From the NCBI RefSeq assembly GCF_024199795.1, contig NZ_JANADK010000001.1, positions 1,736,001 through 1,800,000 of the forward strand: a stretch of DNA of 64,000 bases, given 5' to 3'. Positions 52,041 through 63,000 of the stretch are shown here, piece by piece (the stretch's first letter is position 1; the number at the start of each line of letters is the position of its first letter). Both the position numbers and the translations under genes were made by a program. This stretch comes from Bradyrhizobium sp. CCGB01. GTDB lineage: Bacteria > Pseudomonadota > Alphaproteobacteria > Rhizobiales > Xanthobacteraceae. The notes under the pieces were generated by a model that saw nothing but the letters and a program-made list of their open reading frames with translations, had not been told where the DNA came from and searched no databases.

Positions 52041-52130
52041 CAAGAGCTTGAGCGTCCGGCGTGCTTCCGCCGGGTCGATCTTGGTCAGGGCATAGCCGAC
52101 ATGGATGATCACAAAATCGCCAATGGGGAA
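52041..52130 (-). pseudogene. hypC remnant
   Basis: Thirty residues, [19 protein letters not shown] followed by [11 protein letters not shown], match the C-terminal half of HypC, the hydrogenase-maturation chaperone. The essential N-terminal MCLA(I/L)P segment is missing and no hypD follows. The frame remains open on both sides with unrelated sequence. Confidence 0.7.
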
Positions 52131-52141
52131 ATGCAGCCGTG

Positions 52142-52790
52142 ATGGGAGTGTTGTCGGATCTGCGGGTCGTGGAGATTGGCAACTCGGCGGCAACCAGCGA
52201 GTGCGCGCGTTGTTTGCCGATTTCGGCGCGGATGTTCAGAAGATCGAGCCGCCGGCGGGCGCTCCACTTCGTTACTGTGCGCCGTTCACTCCGGTAGGTC
52301 AGAGCGCTTGGTTCGCGTTCCTGAAACTTTAATAAGTCATGCACGATCATCGATCCTGCTGACGCGAATGCGATCGCGCGGCTGACAGCAATGATCGACC
52401 ATTTCGATATCCTGGTTGATGGCAGGGACATTGATCCGGCAAATTGTCCGCCGCCCATTGATCGCTGAGATCCGGCAGCGGCGATCCAGCTTGATTTACC
52501 TCCAAGCGAGCTGGTTCGGCAGCGAGGGTTCTTATGCAGGATTTGCCGAACCGATACGACCATCCGCGCGCTCGCTGGCCTCATCAAGCTGGTTGGTCCG
52601 GCCGAGGGCCCACCGTTGCACGCACCGGACTTCCAGACGGGTATCCTCGGCGACTGTGGGGTTCATCGCCGCCGCTTCATCTTGTCGCGCGAATGGGGGT
52701 GAAGCAGGACTGTCCTGGTCTGTCAGCATCTTTGAATCATGCCTCGCTCTCAGTGAAGATTGCGCCCTGCGCGTATTGCAGATAGGATCT
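52142..52790 (+). pseudogene. CoA-transferase family III (CaiB/BaiF), frameshifted
   Basis: It starts [20 protein letters not shown] with [20 protein letters not shown], typical for the family. Later pieces in other frames are IARLTAMIDHFDILVDGRDI near 52380, TTIRALAGLIKLVGPAEGPP and HAPDFQTGILG near 52560-52650, and VSIFESCLALSEDCALRV near 52730. Stops and shifts separate them and the C-terminal half is lost. Confidence 0.75.
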
Positions 52791-53833
52791 AGTTCAAGGC
52801 ACATGTCAACGGGCTGGTGCGATGCCAATGCGGAAGGCGCAAGGACGCACGCGGGACCTCCTACGAAGAGGTGTCGCCGATGCAGCTCCAGCGAGCCGTT
52901 CTGATGCCTTCCGACTCGATCACTTCATCGATATTGGCTGTTTGAGACTCAGATGCAGTGGTGGCTGGCAGCGGGTGTTTCCCGCTTCGTGTCTCGTATC
53001 TGGTAGAGCCCGCACGAGCGCCGCGGATGAAGGAAAGTCATCTCTCTTAGGCCAAATGGATGGCACACAGGAGTTGCGTGCACCTGCCGAGTAGGAAAGT
53101 TCGATTTTCGGGCTGAGCAACGTTCCGCACAACGTGCGGCAGAGTGCGCTTGGGCGCGCTTCGCAATCCGACCGATGGAGTCCGTTGCCCACTATCAAAT
53201 GGAAGTACCGATGGATCGATCGTATCGATTGCATGAACAAACAGCGCCGCAGCAGCCCCGCACGAGCACATCGCTCGCGTTGACGGTCCGAATCCAAATG
53301 AATTCGGCCGGTGAGAGACACCTCAGCCAACGCCATTCGTCTGATCGGGACAAAGCAGCATCGCTTCTACGAGCAGAGTGAAATGCAAGCGCCTGGGGTC
53401 GGCGTTCGTGTCAATGCCACGGGTAACAGATTCCTGCAGACCTACGCCGACAGTTTATGGAAAACAACGTGCTCGCCCTGCGTGAATGCTCGCGTTAGCC
53501 CTCATCATGAGGCCAGACTCCACCAAATATGGTCGAAGTGTAGTTTAAGCCATTTGCTCTCTCCTGCTTGCATGTGCCGCAAGCGACAAGAACGGCCCGG
53601 AGACAAAAAAGTCTGATCCGGTCATTCCCGGCATAGGGTTGGTCAGAAGCTATCAGCGCAGGGCGCGTCCTAACAGGGCAAGTGGCTCGGCTCACCCAAT
53701 GTAATGCGCGCTCCGCACAGTTTGTCGGACAGTTGTAGCCGGGCCGAACTGAAGACGGCGTCGCTTGCGTCAGAGGCGGTGGGCGTCGGTGCGAGCAATA
53801 CTCGTAAGCGTCATGTACCAGCGGCACGCTACT
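52791..53833. other. Gene-poor stretch of about 1 kb
   Basis: Only short overlapping frames without domains. I see no RNA gene or insertion-sequence ends. Confidence 0.35.
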
Positions 53834-54331
53834 CTAAGAAAAAGCTGTCATGTGGGCCTCCTGGTGGGGTAGCCAACTATTCATCGTTCCAGCCCCCCCT
53901 TCAATCCGTAGGGTCGGTAGCTGCCAGGAACCATAGTGAAAGTTAATGCCAGCCCCGGCTGGTAAGTTGAGCGTCCCCAAGGGAGGGAAGAGGACTGCAG
54001 GCCTGAACAACTCCGCGCTGCCGAACAATGGAAGGAGACCTTTTGTGGCTTCACGCGAATAGATCACATCCTGCGCAGCCCGCTGCGTGGCGTCTTTCAT
54101 CCAGACCTGAAGAAGGCCAATCTGATCGGTTGAGGAACTCGTGGAGCTAATTTTTCCAAACACTTCCATCGCCTGCGTGGATTCAGTTTGAACTCGCTCC
54201 TGCCAATGACAATAGATATCAAGAAGTTTTTTCGAGAATTCCGTCTGCGTTCCGATGGATCGCTTGGCAAAGTCGTGAAATGCGCTTGTTGAGATGCCAA
54301 ACTCATCGTTGAAATTGCTTTGCTTCGTCAT
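53834..54331 (-). CDS. Phasin-like protein
   Basis: A 165-residue protein (MTKQSNFNDEFGISTSAFHD) with long amphipathic helices: SKKLLDIYCHWQERVQTEST and IGLLQVWMKDATQRAAQDVI. This layout, and the WQ.R....E...A.E pattern, resembles phasins that coat polyhydroxybutyrate granules. The last 50 residues are Pro- and Gly-rich. AAGGAG lies five bases before the ATG. The assignment rests on helix pattern rather than a strict motif. Confidence 0.55.
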   Translation of the reverse strand: MTKQSNFNDEFGISTSAFHDFAKRSIGTQTEFSKKLLDIYCHWQERVQTESTQAMEVFGKISSTSSSTDQIGLLQVWMKDATQRAAQDVIYSREATKGLLPLFGSAELFRPAVLFPPLGTLNLPAGAGINFHYGSWQLPTLRIEGGAGTMNSWLPHQEAHMTAFS

Positions 54332-54837
54332 CACGATCTCCTTGTTATGATTGCCAGCGTTGGTCTCCAATCTATCCCAGCAATATCCGCGCCACTAATG
54401 AGGTTGTGGGAGCACTTCAGATGCATATGTGCTTTGCACGAGCACTGCTGGAACGTGTCGACTTTCGTGTAGAGGTGTGGACATCCGTGGCTCTGGACGG
54501 ACAGACGTGAAGATCTGCCGGCGCTTCGAGTTTTGCGTGGATGCTGTACAAGACAGAATACGGTGCCTAGGCTGATCGACCTCATGAAGAATTGCGAGAC
54601 TGCCAATGATGCGGTGTGGCAGACAGGCGCATTCGTCAAGCGATCAAATGCCTGCCCCTAATAACGCTATTCTCAGGTATCGAGGCCGCGGGCCCGAGGA
54701 CTGCACTTCCGACAGATCAAGGAGTGATTGAACCGCGGACCAGGGCAGGACGTTCATCGTTGCCGCGGTCTGGCTGATCAGCCGTTCGCCGGAGCGGCAT
54801 TTTCCCCACTGCCGTCCCTCTCGTACTCGCGAATAAG
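54332..54837. other. Intergenic region
   Basis: Upstream region of the phasin-like gene; no promoter consensus or further gene recognised. Confidence 0.35.
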
Positions 54838-55070
54838 TTAGCTGTGTCGCGCGGGGGCAACCGTCTTCAGGTCGTTTAGCGCGCGTCTAGCTTCCAGATC
54901 GGCGTCTTGGCGGTAGCGGCCCTCGATCTTGTTCACCGCGTCCACCATGCTTTTGGCCGCCGCAGGAAGGACTCCAGCGAAGGTGTCTGTCCGAGTGCCT
55001 TCGCGAGCATGCTGAGTTTTTGATCAAGTTCTTTAACGGCTTCGGAAAGCGCGCCGAACCATTCGGTCAT
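54838..55070 (-). pseudogene. Small helical protein, one frameshift
   Basis: MTEWFGALSEAVKELDQKLS then MLAKALGQT reads in one frame from 55070; after a one-base shift near 54978 the frame TFAGVLPAAAKSMVDAVNKI, then EGRYRQDADLEARRALNDLK, runs to the stop at 54838. The joined product of about 77 residues is a charged coiled-coil-like helix. Family unknown. Confidence 0.45.
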
Positions 55071-56119
55071 GCTTATCTTTTTGGCCAAATCCTGGTCGAA
55101 TCGCGCGCCAACGTTGGCCTCCAATGTCCTGAGTCACTGCCCCGCTCAGCGGTGCAAAAGAATGGAAAGGAGTACCACGAGAATTAATTCGGATTTGACA
55201 TCGATATCTTCTCGACCATCGAGATGGTGGCGCTCTTTGTCATGTTCGAGAAATTGGCGTGCCAATCAACCGGTTGTGATCACTACACGAAAAAACAGCC
55301 CGCAGTCGACCTCCATCGAGTGCTCAGGAAAGGGCTTGCGTTGCACAAGTACCAAGCTTGTTAAAAGGAAAAGACGGACTACATGGCTGTCGTGATCGGT
55401 AAACCGTCAAATAATTTCGATTAAGAGCGGAGCCAAAAATATAGAAAGTTGGAGAGGCTTCTACACCGGCATTGATGGGCGCGGCTCCGCGCTAGTGCTG
55501 AGACGTCCTTGCGACTGAGCTGATAATCGACAATCGTTGCGAAGCTCGTTGGGGTGGTACGGTCGGCGCGGGCCCCGAATTGTGCCTTCTTTGCGAGTTG
55601 GTCGTCGGCATTGGGTGCGATCACTCGTTCATAGGCGTTCGGGAAGTGACTCTTTTTCGACAAGAATCGAGAAGCGCTTCGGCGTGCACTCGAGCGGGCA
55701 TCGCCCGAGAGGGTAGGGACGTCGACATCGGCTGGTTTTCGTGTGAACGACCGCTGGAGCCACGCGACCGCGAAACATTGATCTTCGGCAGTAAGGAGGC
55801 ATCCGACCGTTCGCCGCAAAGCAAATCGAAGCCCAGCTAGATGAGTCGGTCGACAATCCATGAGCTGAGTGGTTTGGCAATTGGTCTTGGTCTTGCTCCA
55901 CTGCTTATCGGCTGGGCCGCCCGGATTGTCCGCCGCGGAGCACGGGCATGCACGGATACTTCAGTGTATCAAGCAAGTGATATCGAACGCGCCACCACCC
56001 ATCGCGAGTACAGATGAGACTCGGATTGGTAATCATTGCGATTCAGTCAGGAAGCTGACAATCGGCAACAACAACCTTCGAGGCGGTTCGCGCTGACGCG
56101 TGCCGCTGCGACCCGACCA
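55071..56119. other. Gene-poor stretch of about 1 kb
   Basis: The longest frames (55421-55861 minus, 55580-55840 plus) lie on opposite strands of the same DNA and neither shows a domain. Confidence 0.35.
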
Positions 56120-56589
56120 GGTGGTGCATTGGCATCACCATCGACGCTGAGCGCCGCGAGATTTAACGGATTCAAAAGGGTTCGGACAATGCCAGCCTGG
56201 GCCGAATCTTCCGCGCCGACATCGACATCCCGGACGGTGAGAGCCCAGCAAACCGCTCTGACGTCGAGGCGCTGTTTGAAGGCTTGCCTGAACCAATCCA
56301 CCTTGAGTTCGATCTCGCGAACCGCGTCCTCTATTTGACGGACCGCGGCGATCTTCCGCGGGGCAATACAGTCAATCGCGCGCGCGTCGACACCAAAACG
56401 GAACCGGAAATTCTTATCACTCACCTAATGGAGGGCATTGGCATCGCACTCGACGTTCCCGGTGACCAGATGTTCATCATCGACCTGGCCGGGTCGATGT
56501 ATTCCGCCGATCTCGATGGAAAGAACAAGCGCAATCTCCTCTGGTCCCGGGGCAATTTCACTGGCATCGCGTGTGCCGCTAACGCATAG
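56120..56589 (+). pseudogene. Beta-propeller (YWTD/NHL-like) protein, 3' part
   Basis: Repeated blade-like segments are visible: IGITIDAERREI then a TAA where Tyr-Trp would be expected, IQKGSDNASLGRIFRADIDI, PIHLEFDLANRVLYLTDRGD, GIALDVPGDQMFIIDLAGSM and YSADLDGKNKRNLLW, ending at 56587. This is the pattern of LDL-receptor-type YWTD propellers. The N-terminal blades and start codon are missing. The gene may belong with the catabolic relics downstream. Confidence 0.65.
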
Positions 56590-57097
56590 AGGCAATGAAA
56601 TGGCTGGAACCAAGCCGATGTACGAACGTCGCGGTTGGTCGCCAGCTGTCGGCGCGAGCTGGGGGCTGTTTGCCGCCAGGAAAGCACAGATCGGCGCAAG
56701 CGACGTGGCAGCAAACGCAGAACGTGCGCTGACACAGTTCGCGGCGGCCCCGCAGTCGAACTGCCGGGTTTCGCATTCAAGGTTCCACACCCCACCCGGA
56801 AACTCCGCGATCTCACTAGCACAAGCTGCCGGCGGCTCCGTTTTCCTGCAACTGTCCGAATAGCTCAGCTCAGCGGGCTATTGAGCTGCTCTTCCCTCAC
56901 ACGAGCATGGTGTGGAGGTCGCGGCCGTGTTTCGGCGAGCCAACTGCTCCGGAGAGTGAACGCCACGCCTTGGAGACGTGAGCCTGTTGCAGAGGTCACC
57001 TCCAAATCGGCGTCATTGTCAAAGCGTTCCCAAGGCAAGTTCGCCAGATCCGCCCATAGATGACTTAAGCCCTCGATGACAGGAGACGCAGTAAGCA
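56590..57097. other. No recognisable gene
   Basis: Frames at 56591-56863 and 56635-57063 have no recognisable domain; probably decayed sequence. Confidence 0.35.
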
Positions 57098-57999
57098 GTT
57101 TGAGAGCAAAGTCATTGTCACAATTGCTCCAACTGGAGGTGTGGTGAAAAAAAATCGCACAATCCGCACCTGCCGACCCAGCCTAGCTAGATGGCCGAGG
57201 ATGTGTACCGGTGCTATGATGCGGGTGCATCTATCGTGGCGCCGCATGCGCGCAGGCGGGACGACAGTGCGACCTGTAATCTGGAAATCTACCAAGACAT
57301 CAACGCCCAAGTGCGGCATCATCAACAACAGTACGGGCGAGGGCATTGATGGAGATATGGTGCGATCGATAGAATCAGGTCTCGATGAGGCCATATTCGA
57401 GGAGCGTCTAAAAGGTATCGAGGCCGGCGCCGACATAGCGACATTTGACGCGCACAGCGTTCTAGCCTGCGTTGGTAATCGCGAGATTGTCGTGAACACC
57501 TCGCCCACCCGCTGCGACATCATGGCAAAACGATTCCAAAAGATGGGCATCAAACCTGAATGAGAATGTTTCTTACTTTCCCATTTTCTCCAAGATCCGA
57601 TACGCCTCATCAATAAGGGGTTCGAAAAACCTCCCTATTGGATCAATTTCGTTCCTGGTGCCGAGCGCGGAATTCAGGGCGGCTTGCCTTACACCCCGCA
57701 GATTCTCGATACGATGATCGGAAATCTTCCAAAAGGAGCCATGTTTTGCGTTAGCGGAATCGGTCGAGCTCAGCTGCCGGCAACAACTCACGCGGTGCTT
57801 GCCGGAGGTTCACGTCCGCGTCGGGTTGGAGGACAATCTGTACCTCGAACAGGGCGTGCTTGCCACTAACGTGCGGCTCGAAGAGAAGACAGTAAGGGTT
57901 ATCCGAGAACTTGGGTACGAGCCCGCAACCGTAGTGGAAGCTCGCGCGATGCTTGGGCCTCGCGCCTCGCAAATTATCCAAATAGCACCGCCACCCTAA
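57098..57999 (+). pseudogene. BKACE (beta-keto acid cleavage enzyme, DUF849), frameshifted
   Basis: Successive frames rebuild the family: KVIVTIAPTGGVVKK at 57108, RCYDAGASIVAPHARRRDDS near 57210 (metal-binding His), GIINNSTGEG near 57315, GIEAGADIATFDAHSVLACV near 57420, YWINFVPGAERGIQGGLPYT near 57640, and [20 protein letters not shown] to the end. At least four frame changes are needed. The intact enzyme condenses a beta-keto acid with acetyl-CoA. Confidence 0.8.
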
Positions 58000-58013
58000 A
58001 TCCGAAGCAGCGT

Positions 58014-58931
58014 CATCCCGGCGTCATCTGGTACATCTCCACCTGGTTTCCGGCGCGATCAAGAAACGGGCGTCGTCGCCTGGTTTATGGCTGCAACGCC
58101 GCTGTCCGCGTTAGTCGGCAATCCACTCTCGCTTCGCTCCTGGAAACGGACGGAGTGTGGAGACTGGCTGGCTGGCAGTGGATGTTCCTGATCGAAGGCC
58201 CTCCGGCTTGCCTGCTCGGGGTCCTATGCCTCGTTCTGCTTGCCGATACGCCGGAGAAGGCCTCTTGGCTCACGCCTACAGAGCGCAATGCGTTGCTGAA
58301 CGAACTTGCAAGCGAGAAGCACGAGAAGGTCGAGAGGGATCTCTGGGCCGCAATAAAGGACGCTCGCGTGTCAAAGTTGACGGCGATCACCTTCGCTTTC
58401 ACGATCGGCTCCTATGGGATTGGCATCTGGCTCCCTCTGCTTCTAAAGGACCAGAACTTGAACAACATGCAGATCGGGTGGCTCTCGGCCGTGCCCTATC
58501 TTTTTGTGACATTTGGCATGTTGCTCTGGGCGCGCTTTGTTTATCGCAAAGGGCATAAGATCTACGATCTGATCGCCGCATTGATGCTAGGCGCGACCGG
58601 CCTCGTGTTTTCGGTAGTGCTCGCGTCGCTTATATCGACGCTCATATGCATGACGCTCTCTCTGATCGGCACCATCTCCGCGCGGTCAGTCCTCTACACG
58701 ATCCCACAGAGTTTCCTTGCTGGCGCCGCTGCCGGCGAAGGTATCGCGTTCATCAACTCTATTGGTGCTTTTTGCGCCTTCGTCGGCCCGTACATGCTCG
58801 GCTTCCTTAAGGATAGGACCGGATTCTTTGACATTGCCATGATCGCAATGGCAATCACGCTAGTTGTTGCAGCGGGCATCGCAATCAGTCTTAGGCTGGT
58901 GCTCCCGTACGATGATCACGTTCCTGTTTGA
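58014..58931 (+). pseudogene. MFS transporter (anion:cation symporter type), N-terminally truncated
   Basis: From about 58155 a long frame encodes the C-terminal two thirds of a major-facilitator protein: GWQWMFLIEGPPACLLGVLC, six to eight membrane helices, and FLAGAAAGEGIAFINSIGAF. Just upstream GVIWYISTWFP and VVAWFMAATPLSALVGNPLS continue the family pattern in other frames. The first two or three helices are missing. It probably took up the substrate of the catabolic genes now lost. Confidence 0.8.
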
Positions 58932-59483
58932 GCAGAACACTTAAGTTGAGGACGTTCCCGGTAAGGTGTGTCGCAAGGCGGCGTCTCCTGTGAATTCGCA
59001 TTGCGAGTGAGATCAGGATCGGAGCACTTCCAAACGCGTACATCGCCAGGATCGAGTTGCTCATTAAAAAAATTACCAGCCCAAAACCGGCACGCAAAAA
59101 TGGCCATTACGTTCCACCAAACGGAGTAGATTCTTGCGCCTGCGCGCCGCGCTTTCGGCTGGTTTCCGGCCACTAACCTCTTACCACCGATATCTGCTTG
59201 ATCAGCTTGCGAACTTTCCGCGATCGGCGAGCTCTAGGTAAACACCGAAGTTCAGAATCCAACGGAACGTCTCGCGACTTGGCGGCGGTTTAACTGCAAC
59301 AGGCGATCCATTTCGCACATTGAATCGACGATACGCTGAGCCTGCGCGTCCTCAAACGAATAAAACCGCGCCCGAATAGATCAGGCCGTCGGGCGCGGCA
59401 AGGCCCCATCTCGAAATCGCTAACCAATCAGTGCGGATGAACTGTCCGTGATACGTTCCTTCCCGCGCCCGTGGCAGGTCATG
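58932..59483. other. Intergenic region
   Basis: No gene recognised between the convergent MFS pseudogene and the avidin gene. Confidence 0.4.
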
Positions 59484-59990
59484 TCATTTGCGATTCTTTG
59501 TATTCGAGAGCTTCTCGCCTGCGCCTCCCTTGGCCGCCTCTCCGGCAGCGGACGGAAGCTTTGATTTGTCGCCGCTTGCGAAAGCGAAAGTGTCCGCGCC
59601 AGCGCTGATGCCATTCCACGCCACCGCTTCGGCGAGTGAAAGTAGCCAGAGTCCCTGAAATCCCGAGGTAGCGTTCAGCTGTCCCGTCCACACGGTTGTC
59701 GAGCCGCAACCTGCAAAATTCACCGAAAAGCTGATCGCCGTGCCAGTGTTAGTCTGTGCGAGCCAGCCTGTCATCAACTGAGGCGCACCTTCGTCGCAGC
59801 TATTGCCCGCATTGTTCGTGTAAGTGCCGGCAATCGCACCTGTGTTCGCATTGTAATTCTCAACCACTAGGGTTGAGCCGTATTGGTTGATCCAGGTCCA
59901 GATCGGTTGCGCCGCTGCAGGCGCCGTTGGAAGTACACCTAGGCAGGCCGCACCGATCCAGTTCGTCAATTTCCACTTTGCTTGAGACAT
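59484..59990 (-). CDS. Avidin-family biotin-binding protein, bradavidin type
   Basis: A 168-residue secreted protein; the signal peptide ends near PAAAQ. The mature part follows bradavidin of Bradyrhizobium: WTWINQYGSTLVVENYNAN, IAGTYTNNAGNSCDEG, GTAISFSVNFAGCGSTTVWT, GLWLLSLAEAVAW and SAGADTF. The biotin contacts known from streptavidin are kept (Asn and Ser of NQYGS, Tyr of GTY, Thr of TTVW, Trp of GLW, Asp of GADTF). The two Cys probably form a disulfide. The C-terminal GEKLSNTK corresponds to the Brad-tag, a self-ligand that occupies the pocket in bradavidin. The ATG at 59990 has TGGAG upstream; an ATG at 60002 is possible. Confidence 0.93.
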   Translation of the reverse strand: MSQAKWKLTNWIGAACLGVLPTAPAAAQPIWTWINQYGSTLVVENYNANTGAIAGTYTNNAGNSCDEGAPQLMTGWLAQTNTGTAISFSVNFAGCGSTTVWTGQLNATSGFQGLWLLSLAEAVAWNGISAGADTFAFASGDKSKLPSAAGEAAKGGAGEKLSNTKNRK

Positions 59991-60558
59991 TTCCGACTCC
60001 ATACCGCTTCAGTAACGAATCGACTTGGTTATAAAACTCGACGTAGGTAATTCAAACGAGCGATTTGACGTGGTAGCGCTAGCAGGTTGAGATGTGATCG
60101 ACGTTTGCAATTCCGTTAGGCAAAGGCAAAGTGGTGCGGTTAGTCAGACGCGGGCGGCTGACCCGTGACCGGCCGATCTGGTTGCTTTAGCTGTCCGCAG
60201 GTCTGCGCCTTGTACGGCAATGGGGGTAGCACACCGGTCGGCCGCGTCAGTAACGATCCCACGGAGTCCCTCTAGGTACTGCGAGGTGTGGCCACCGCGT
60301 AAGTGGGACTAGTCCAGGTGCAGCCCGATGCTTGAGGCGTGTGATGGAAAACGTCGCCGGTGACTTTTCACGAATATGCAATCTGATGTGTTATTGTTCG
60401 TACTAGCTGTCGAACACAGGGTTATCGGCATGGCCGCGGAGCCTCCGATAAACCCGTCTTCGTCGCTCCCGCCGGCGAAGCTGCTGCGGGGGCAGTTGCG
60501 GGTGGATCCGACAAGCTCCGTCGAACGAACGCGGCTCTATGGTAAGGTCACGCTGGAA
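59991..60558. other. Intergenic region
   Basis: Holds the upstream region of the avidin gene and the end of metE. A frame at 60376-60672 overlaps the metE end and is not believed. Confidence 0.4.
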
Positions 60559-62886
60559 TCAGCAGGCCTTGCGCAGTTCGCGGGCGGCTGCGACCATGTT
60601 GGCCAGTGCCGGACGCACTTCGTCCCATTTGCGAGTCTTCAAGCCGCAATCCGGATTGATCCAGAGCTGTGAGTCCGACAGCCGTCGGCGAGCCAGCGCG
60701 ATCAGATCTCCCATCTCATTGGCTTCCGGAACGCGAGGCGAGTGGATGTCATAGACGCCGGGGCCGATGTCGTTCGGGTATTTAAACGCCGTGAATGCAT
60801 CAAGCAGCTCCATCTTAGAACGGGACGTTTCGATCGAGATGACATCCGCGTCCATCGCGGCAATTGCGTCGATGATGGCGTTGAACTCCGAATAGCACAT
60901 GTGGGTATGGATCTGCGTTGCATCGACGACGCCGGACGAGCATATGCGGAAGCTGTCCACTGCCCAGTCCAGATAAGGCTTCCACTCGGATCGGCGGAGC
61001 GGCAAACCTTCGCGAAGCGCAGCCTCATCGATTTGGATCATGGTTGCACCGGCCTTTTCGAGGTCGGCGACTTCGTCACGGATCGCGAGCGCGATCTGTC
61101 GGCAGGCCTCGCTGCGCGGAATGTCGTCACGGACGAACGACCAATTCAGGACCGTCACGGGCCCCGTAAGGATTGCCTTCATAGGCCTTTTGGTCAACGA
61201 TTGCGCGTAGCTCCACCACCGAACGGTCATCGGCTTCGGCCGGGAGACGTCACCGAACAGGATCGGAGGGCGAACATAACGAGAGCCGTAAGACTGTACC
61301 CAACCGTGCTTGGTGAACACGAATCCGGAGAGCTGCTCAGCAAAATATTGGACCATATCGTTGCGCTCGAACTCGCCGTGGACGAGCACGTCGAGCCCGA
61401 TGTCTTGCTGCCAGTGGACGGCGTGAGCCGTTTCCTTCTTCAGAAAGTGTTCATACTGTACGTCTGTCAACTTCCCACTGGCATGGGCCGCGCGGGCCTT
61501 GCGAACTTCGGTCGTCTGCGGGAATGATCCGATCGTCGTCGTGGGGAAAAGGGGCAGGCCGAATCGCTTGCGCTGAATTTCGGTCCGGCTCGCAAACGCG
61601 CTATTGCGGCGGCGCATATCATCGCCAATCGCGGCCGTCCGCTGCGCGACGGCCGTGTCATGGATTTTTGAGGATACTCGGCGAGCCGTTGCCGCAAGGT
61701 CTGATTCGGCAAGCGCGGCGACATTCTCATCGCCCGCAAGCGTTTTCGCCAAGGCCGCGAGTTCCCCGATCTTCTGAACCGAGAATGCAAGCCAGCTCTT
61801 CACGTCCAAATCGAGCTCGGTCTCGAGCTCAAGGTCGATGGGGACGTGTATGAGCGAACAGGAGGGCGCCAGCTGCAGGCGATCCTTGCCGAGCCTGGCA
61901 ACGACGGGCTTGAGCCGGTCCACAAGCGCCGACAGGTTGGAACGCCACACGTTGCGACCATCGATCACGCCGAGCGAAATCATAAGGTCCGCGCGGGCGC
62001 CGAATTCAATCTGATTCAATTGTTGGGGAGCGCGAACAAGATCGACGTGCAGTCCGGCCACAGGCAGCTCCAGAGCGGTCGACAGATTGTCGCCGATCGC
62101 CCCGAAATAAGTTGCAACCATGACCTTAATGCCAGGTACGTCGTCGGCGAGACGCTTATAGGCGCGCTGGAGCGCATTCCGCGTGGTCTCGTCAAGATCA
62201 ATCACAAGGCACGGCTCATCAAGCTGAATCCACTCGGCTCCGCGTTTCGCTAGTTCCTTGAGTACCTCAACATAGACCGGCACGAGGCTATCGAGCAGCG
62301 AAATCGGATCAAAAGTCAGATCGGCGCCCTTGCCAAGCTTCAGGAAGGTGACTGGTCCTACCAGAACAGGACGCGTCTGATAGCCAAGGGCTTTCGCCTC
62401 CTCATATTCCTCGATCGGCTTTCGGGAGGAGAGCCTGAAGGTCTGACCTTGATGGAATTCGGGCACCATGTAGTGATAGTTCGTATCGAACCACTTGGTC
62501 ATCTCCTGCGCGGCAGAGGGGCGGGCATCATCGGCGTGGCTGCAACTCGCTTCATGATCCTCGGTTTGCGAGCCGCGCGCCATAGCGAAATAAGTCTTCA
62601 GCGAAACCGGACCGCCGTCCCAGCCATACGCTTCCGGAATGGCACCAACCATGACGCTCGTGTCGAGAACCTGATCGTAGAGTGAAAAGTCATTTGACGG
62701 GATGACGGTGACGCCAAGCGAGTTCTGACGCGCCCAATTTGCGACACGAAGACCGGCTGCAGTTTCAAGAAGCTGCTGGTTGCTGATCTTACCGGCCCAG
62801 AAGCCTTCGAGTGCCTGCTTGAGTTCGCGGCGTGGCCCGATACGTGGCATGCCGAGTGTTGCGACAGGAAGTGAGAGAATAGACAT
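60559..62886 (-). CDS. metE: Cobalamin-independent methionine synthase MetE
   Basis: A 775-residue enzyme transferring a methyl group from 5-methyltetrahydropteroyl-triglutamate to homocysteine. The N-terminal domain begins SLPVATLGMPRIGPRRELK. The C-terminal domain contains FPTTTIGSFPQT, a zinc-site His and Cys in IHTHMCYSEFN, DADVISIETSRS with the Glu, and NPDCGLKTRKW with the second Cys. The ATG at 62886 gives the family start; the frame stays open upstream into the leader. The cobalamin riboswitch at 63001-63195 should switch it off when vitamin B12 is available. Confidence 0.95.
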   Translation of the reverse strand: MSILSLPVATLGMPRIGPRRELKQALEGFWAGKISNQQLLETAAGLRVANWARQNSLGVTVIPSNDFSLYDQVLDTSVMVGAIPEAYGWDGGPVSLKTYFAMARGSQTEDHEASCSHADDARPSAAQEMTKWFDTNYHYMVPEFHQGQTFRLSSRKPIEEYEEAKALGYQTRPVLVGPVTFLKLGKGADLTFDPISLLDSLVPVYVEVLKELAKRGAEWIQLDEPCLVIDLDETTRNALQRAYKRLADDVPGIKVMVATYFGAIGDNLSTALELPVAGLHVDLVRAPQQLNQIEFGARADLMISLGVIDGRNVWRSNLSALVDRLKPVVARLGKDRLQLAPSCSLIHVPIDLELETELDLDVKSWLAFSVQKIGELAALAKTLAGDENVAALAESDLAATARRVSSKIHDTAVAQRTAAIGDDMRRRNSAFASRTEIQRKRFGLPLFPTTTIGSFPQTTEVRKARAAHASGKLTDVQYEHFLKKETAHAVHWQQDIGLDVLVHGEFERNDMVQYFAEQLSGFVFTKHGWVQSYGSRYVRPPILFGDVSRPKPMTVRWWSYAQSLTKRPMKAILTGPVTVLNWSFVRDDIPRSEACRQIALAIRDEVADLEKAGATMIQIDEAALREGLPLRRSEWKPYLDWAVDSFRICSSGVVDATQIHTHMCYSEFNAIIDAIAAMDADVISIETSRSKMELLDAFTAFKYPNDIGPGVYDIHSPRVPEANEMGDLIALARRRLSDSQLWINPDCGLKTRKWDEVRPALANMVAAARELRKAC

Positions 62887-63000
62887 AGCTTTAACCCCAT
62901 TGTTTGGGGGGCAGCCATGGCGGACGCAGGCAGGAGGGCTGCGAAGCGCCTGCTGCTTTAGCGTACCACCGGACACCCCGCCCGTGGACGATTATGTTGT

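Noticed and set aside
55421..55861. Opposing long frames around 55.6 kb as a possible transposase
   Set aside because: Neither strand shows a DDE or other transposase motif, and no terminal repeats are visible.
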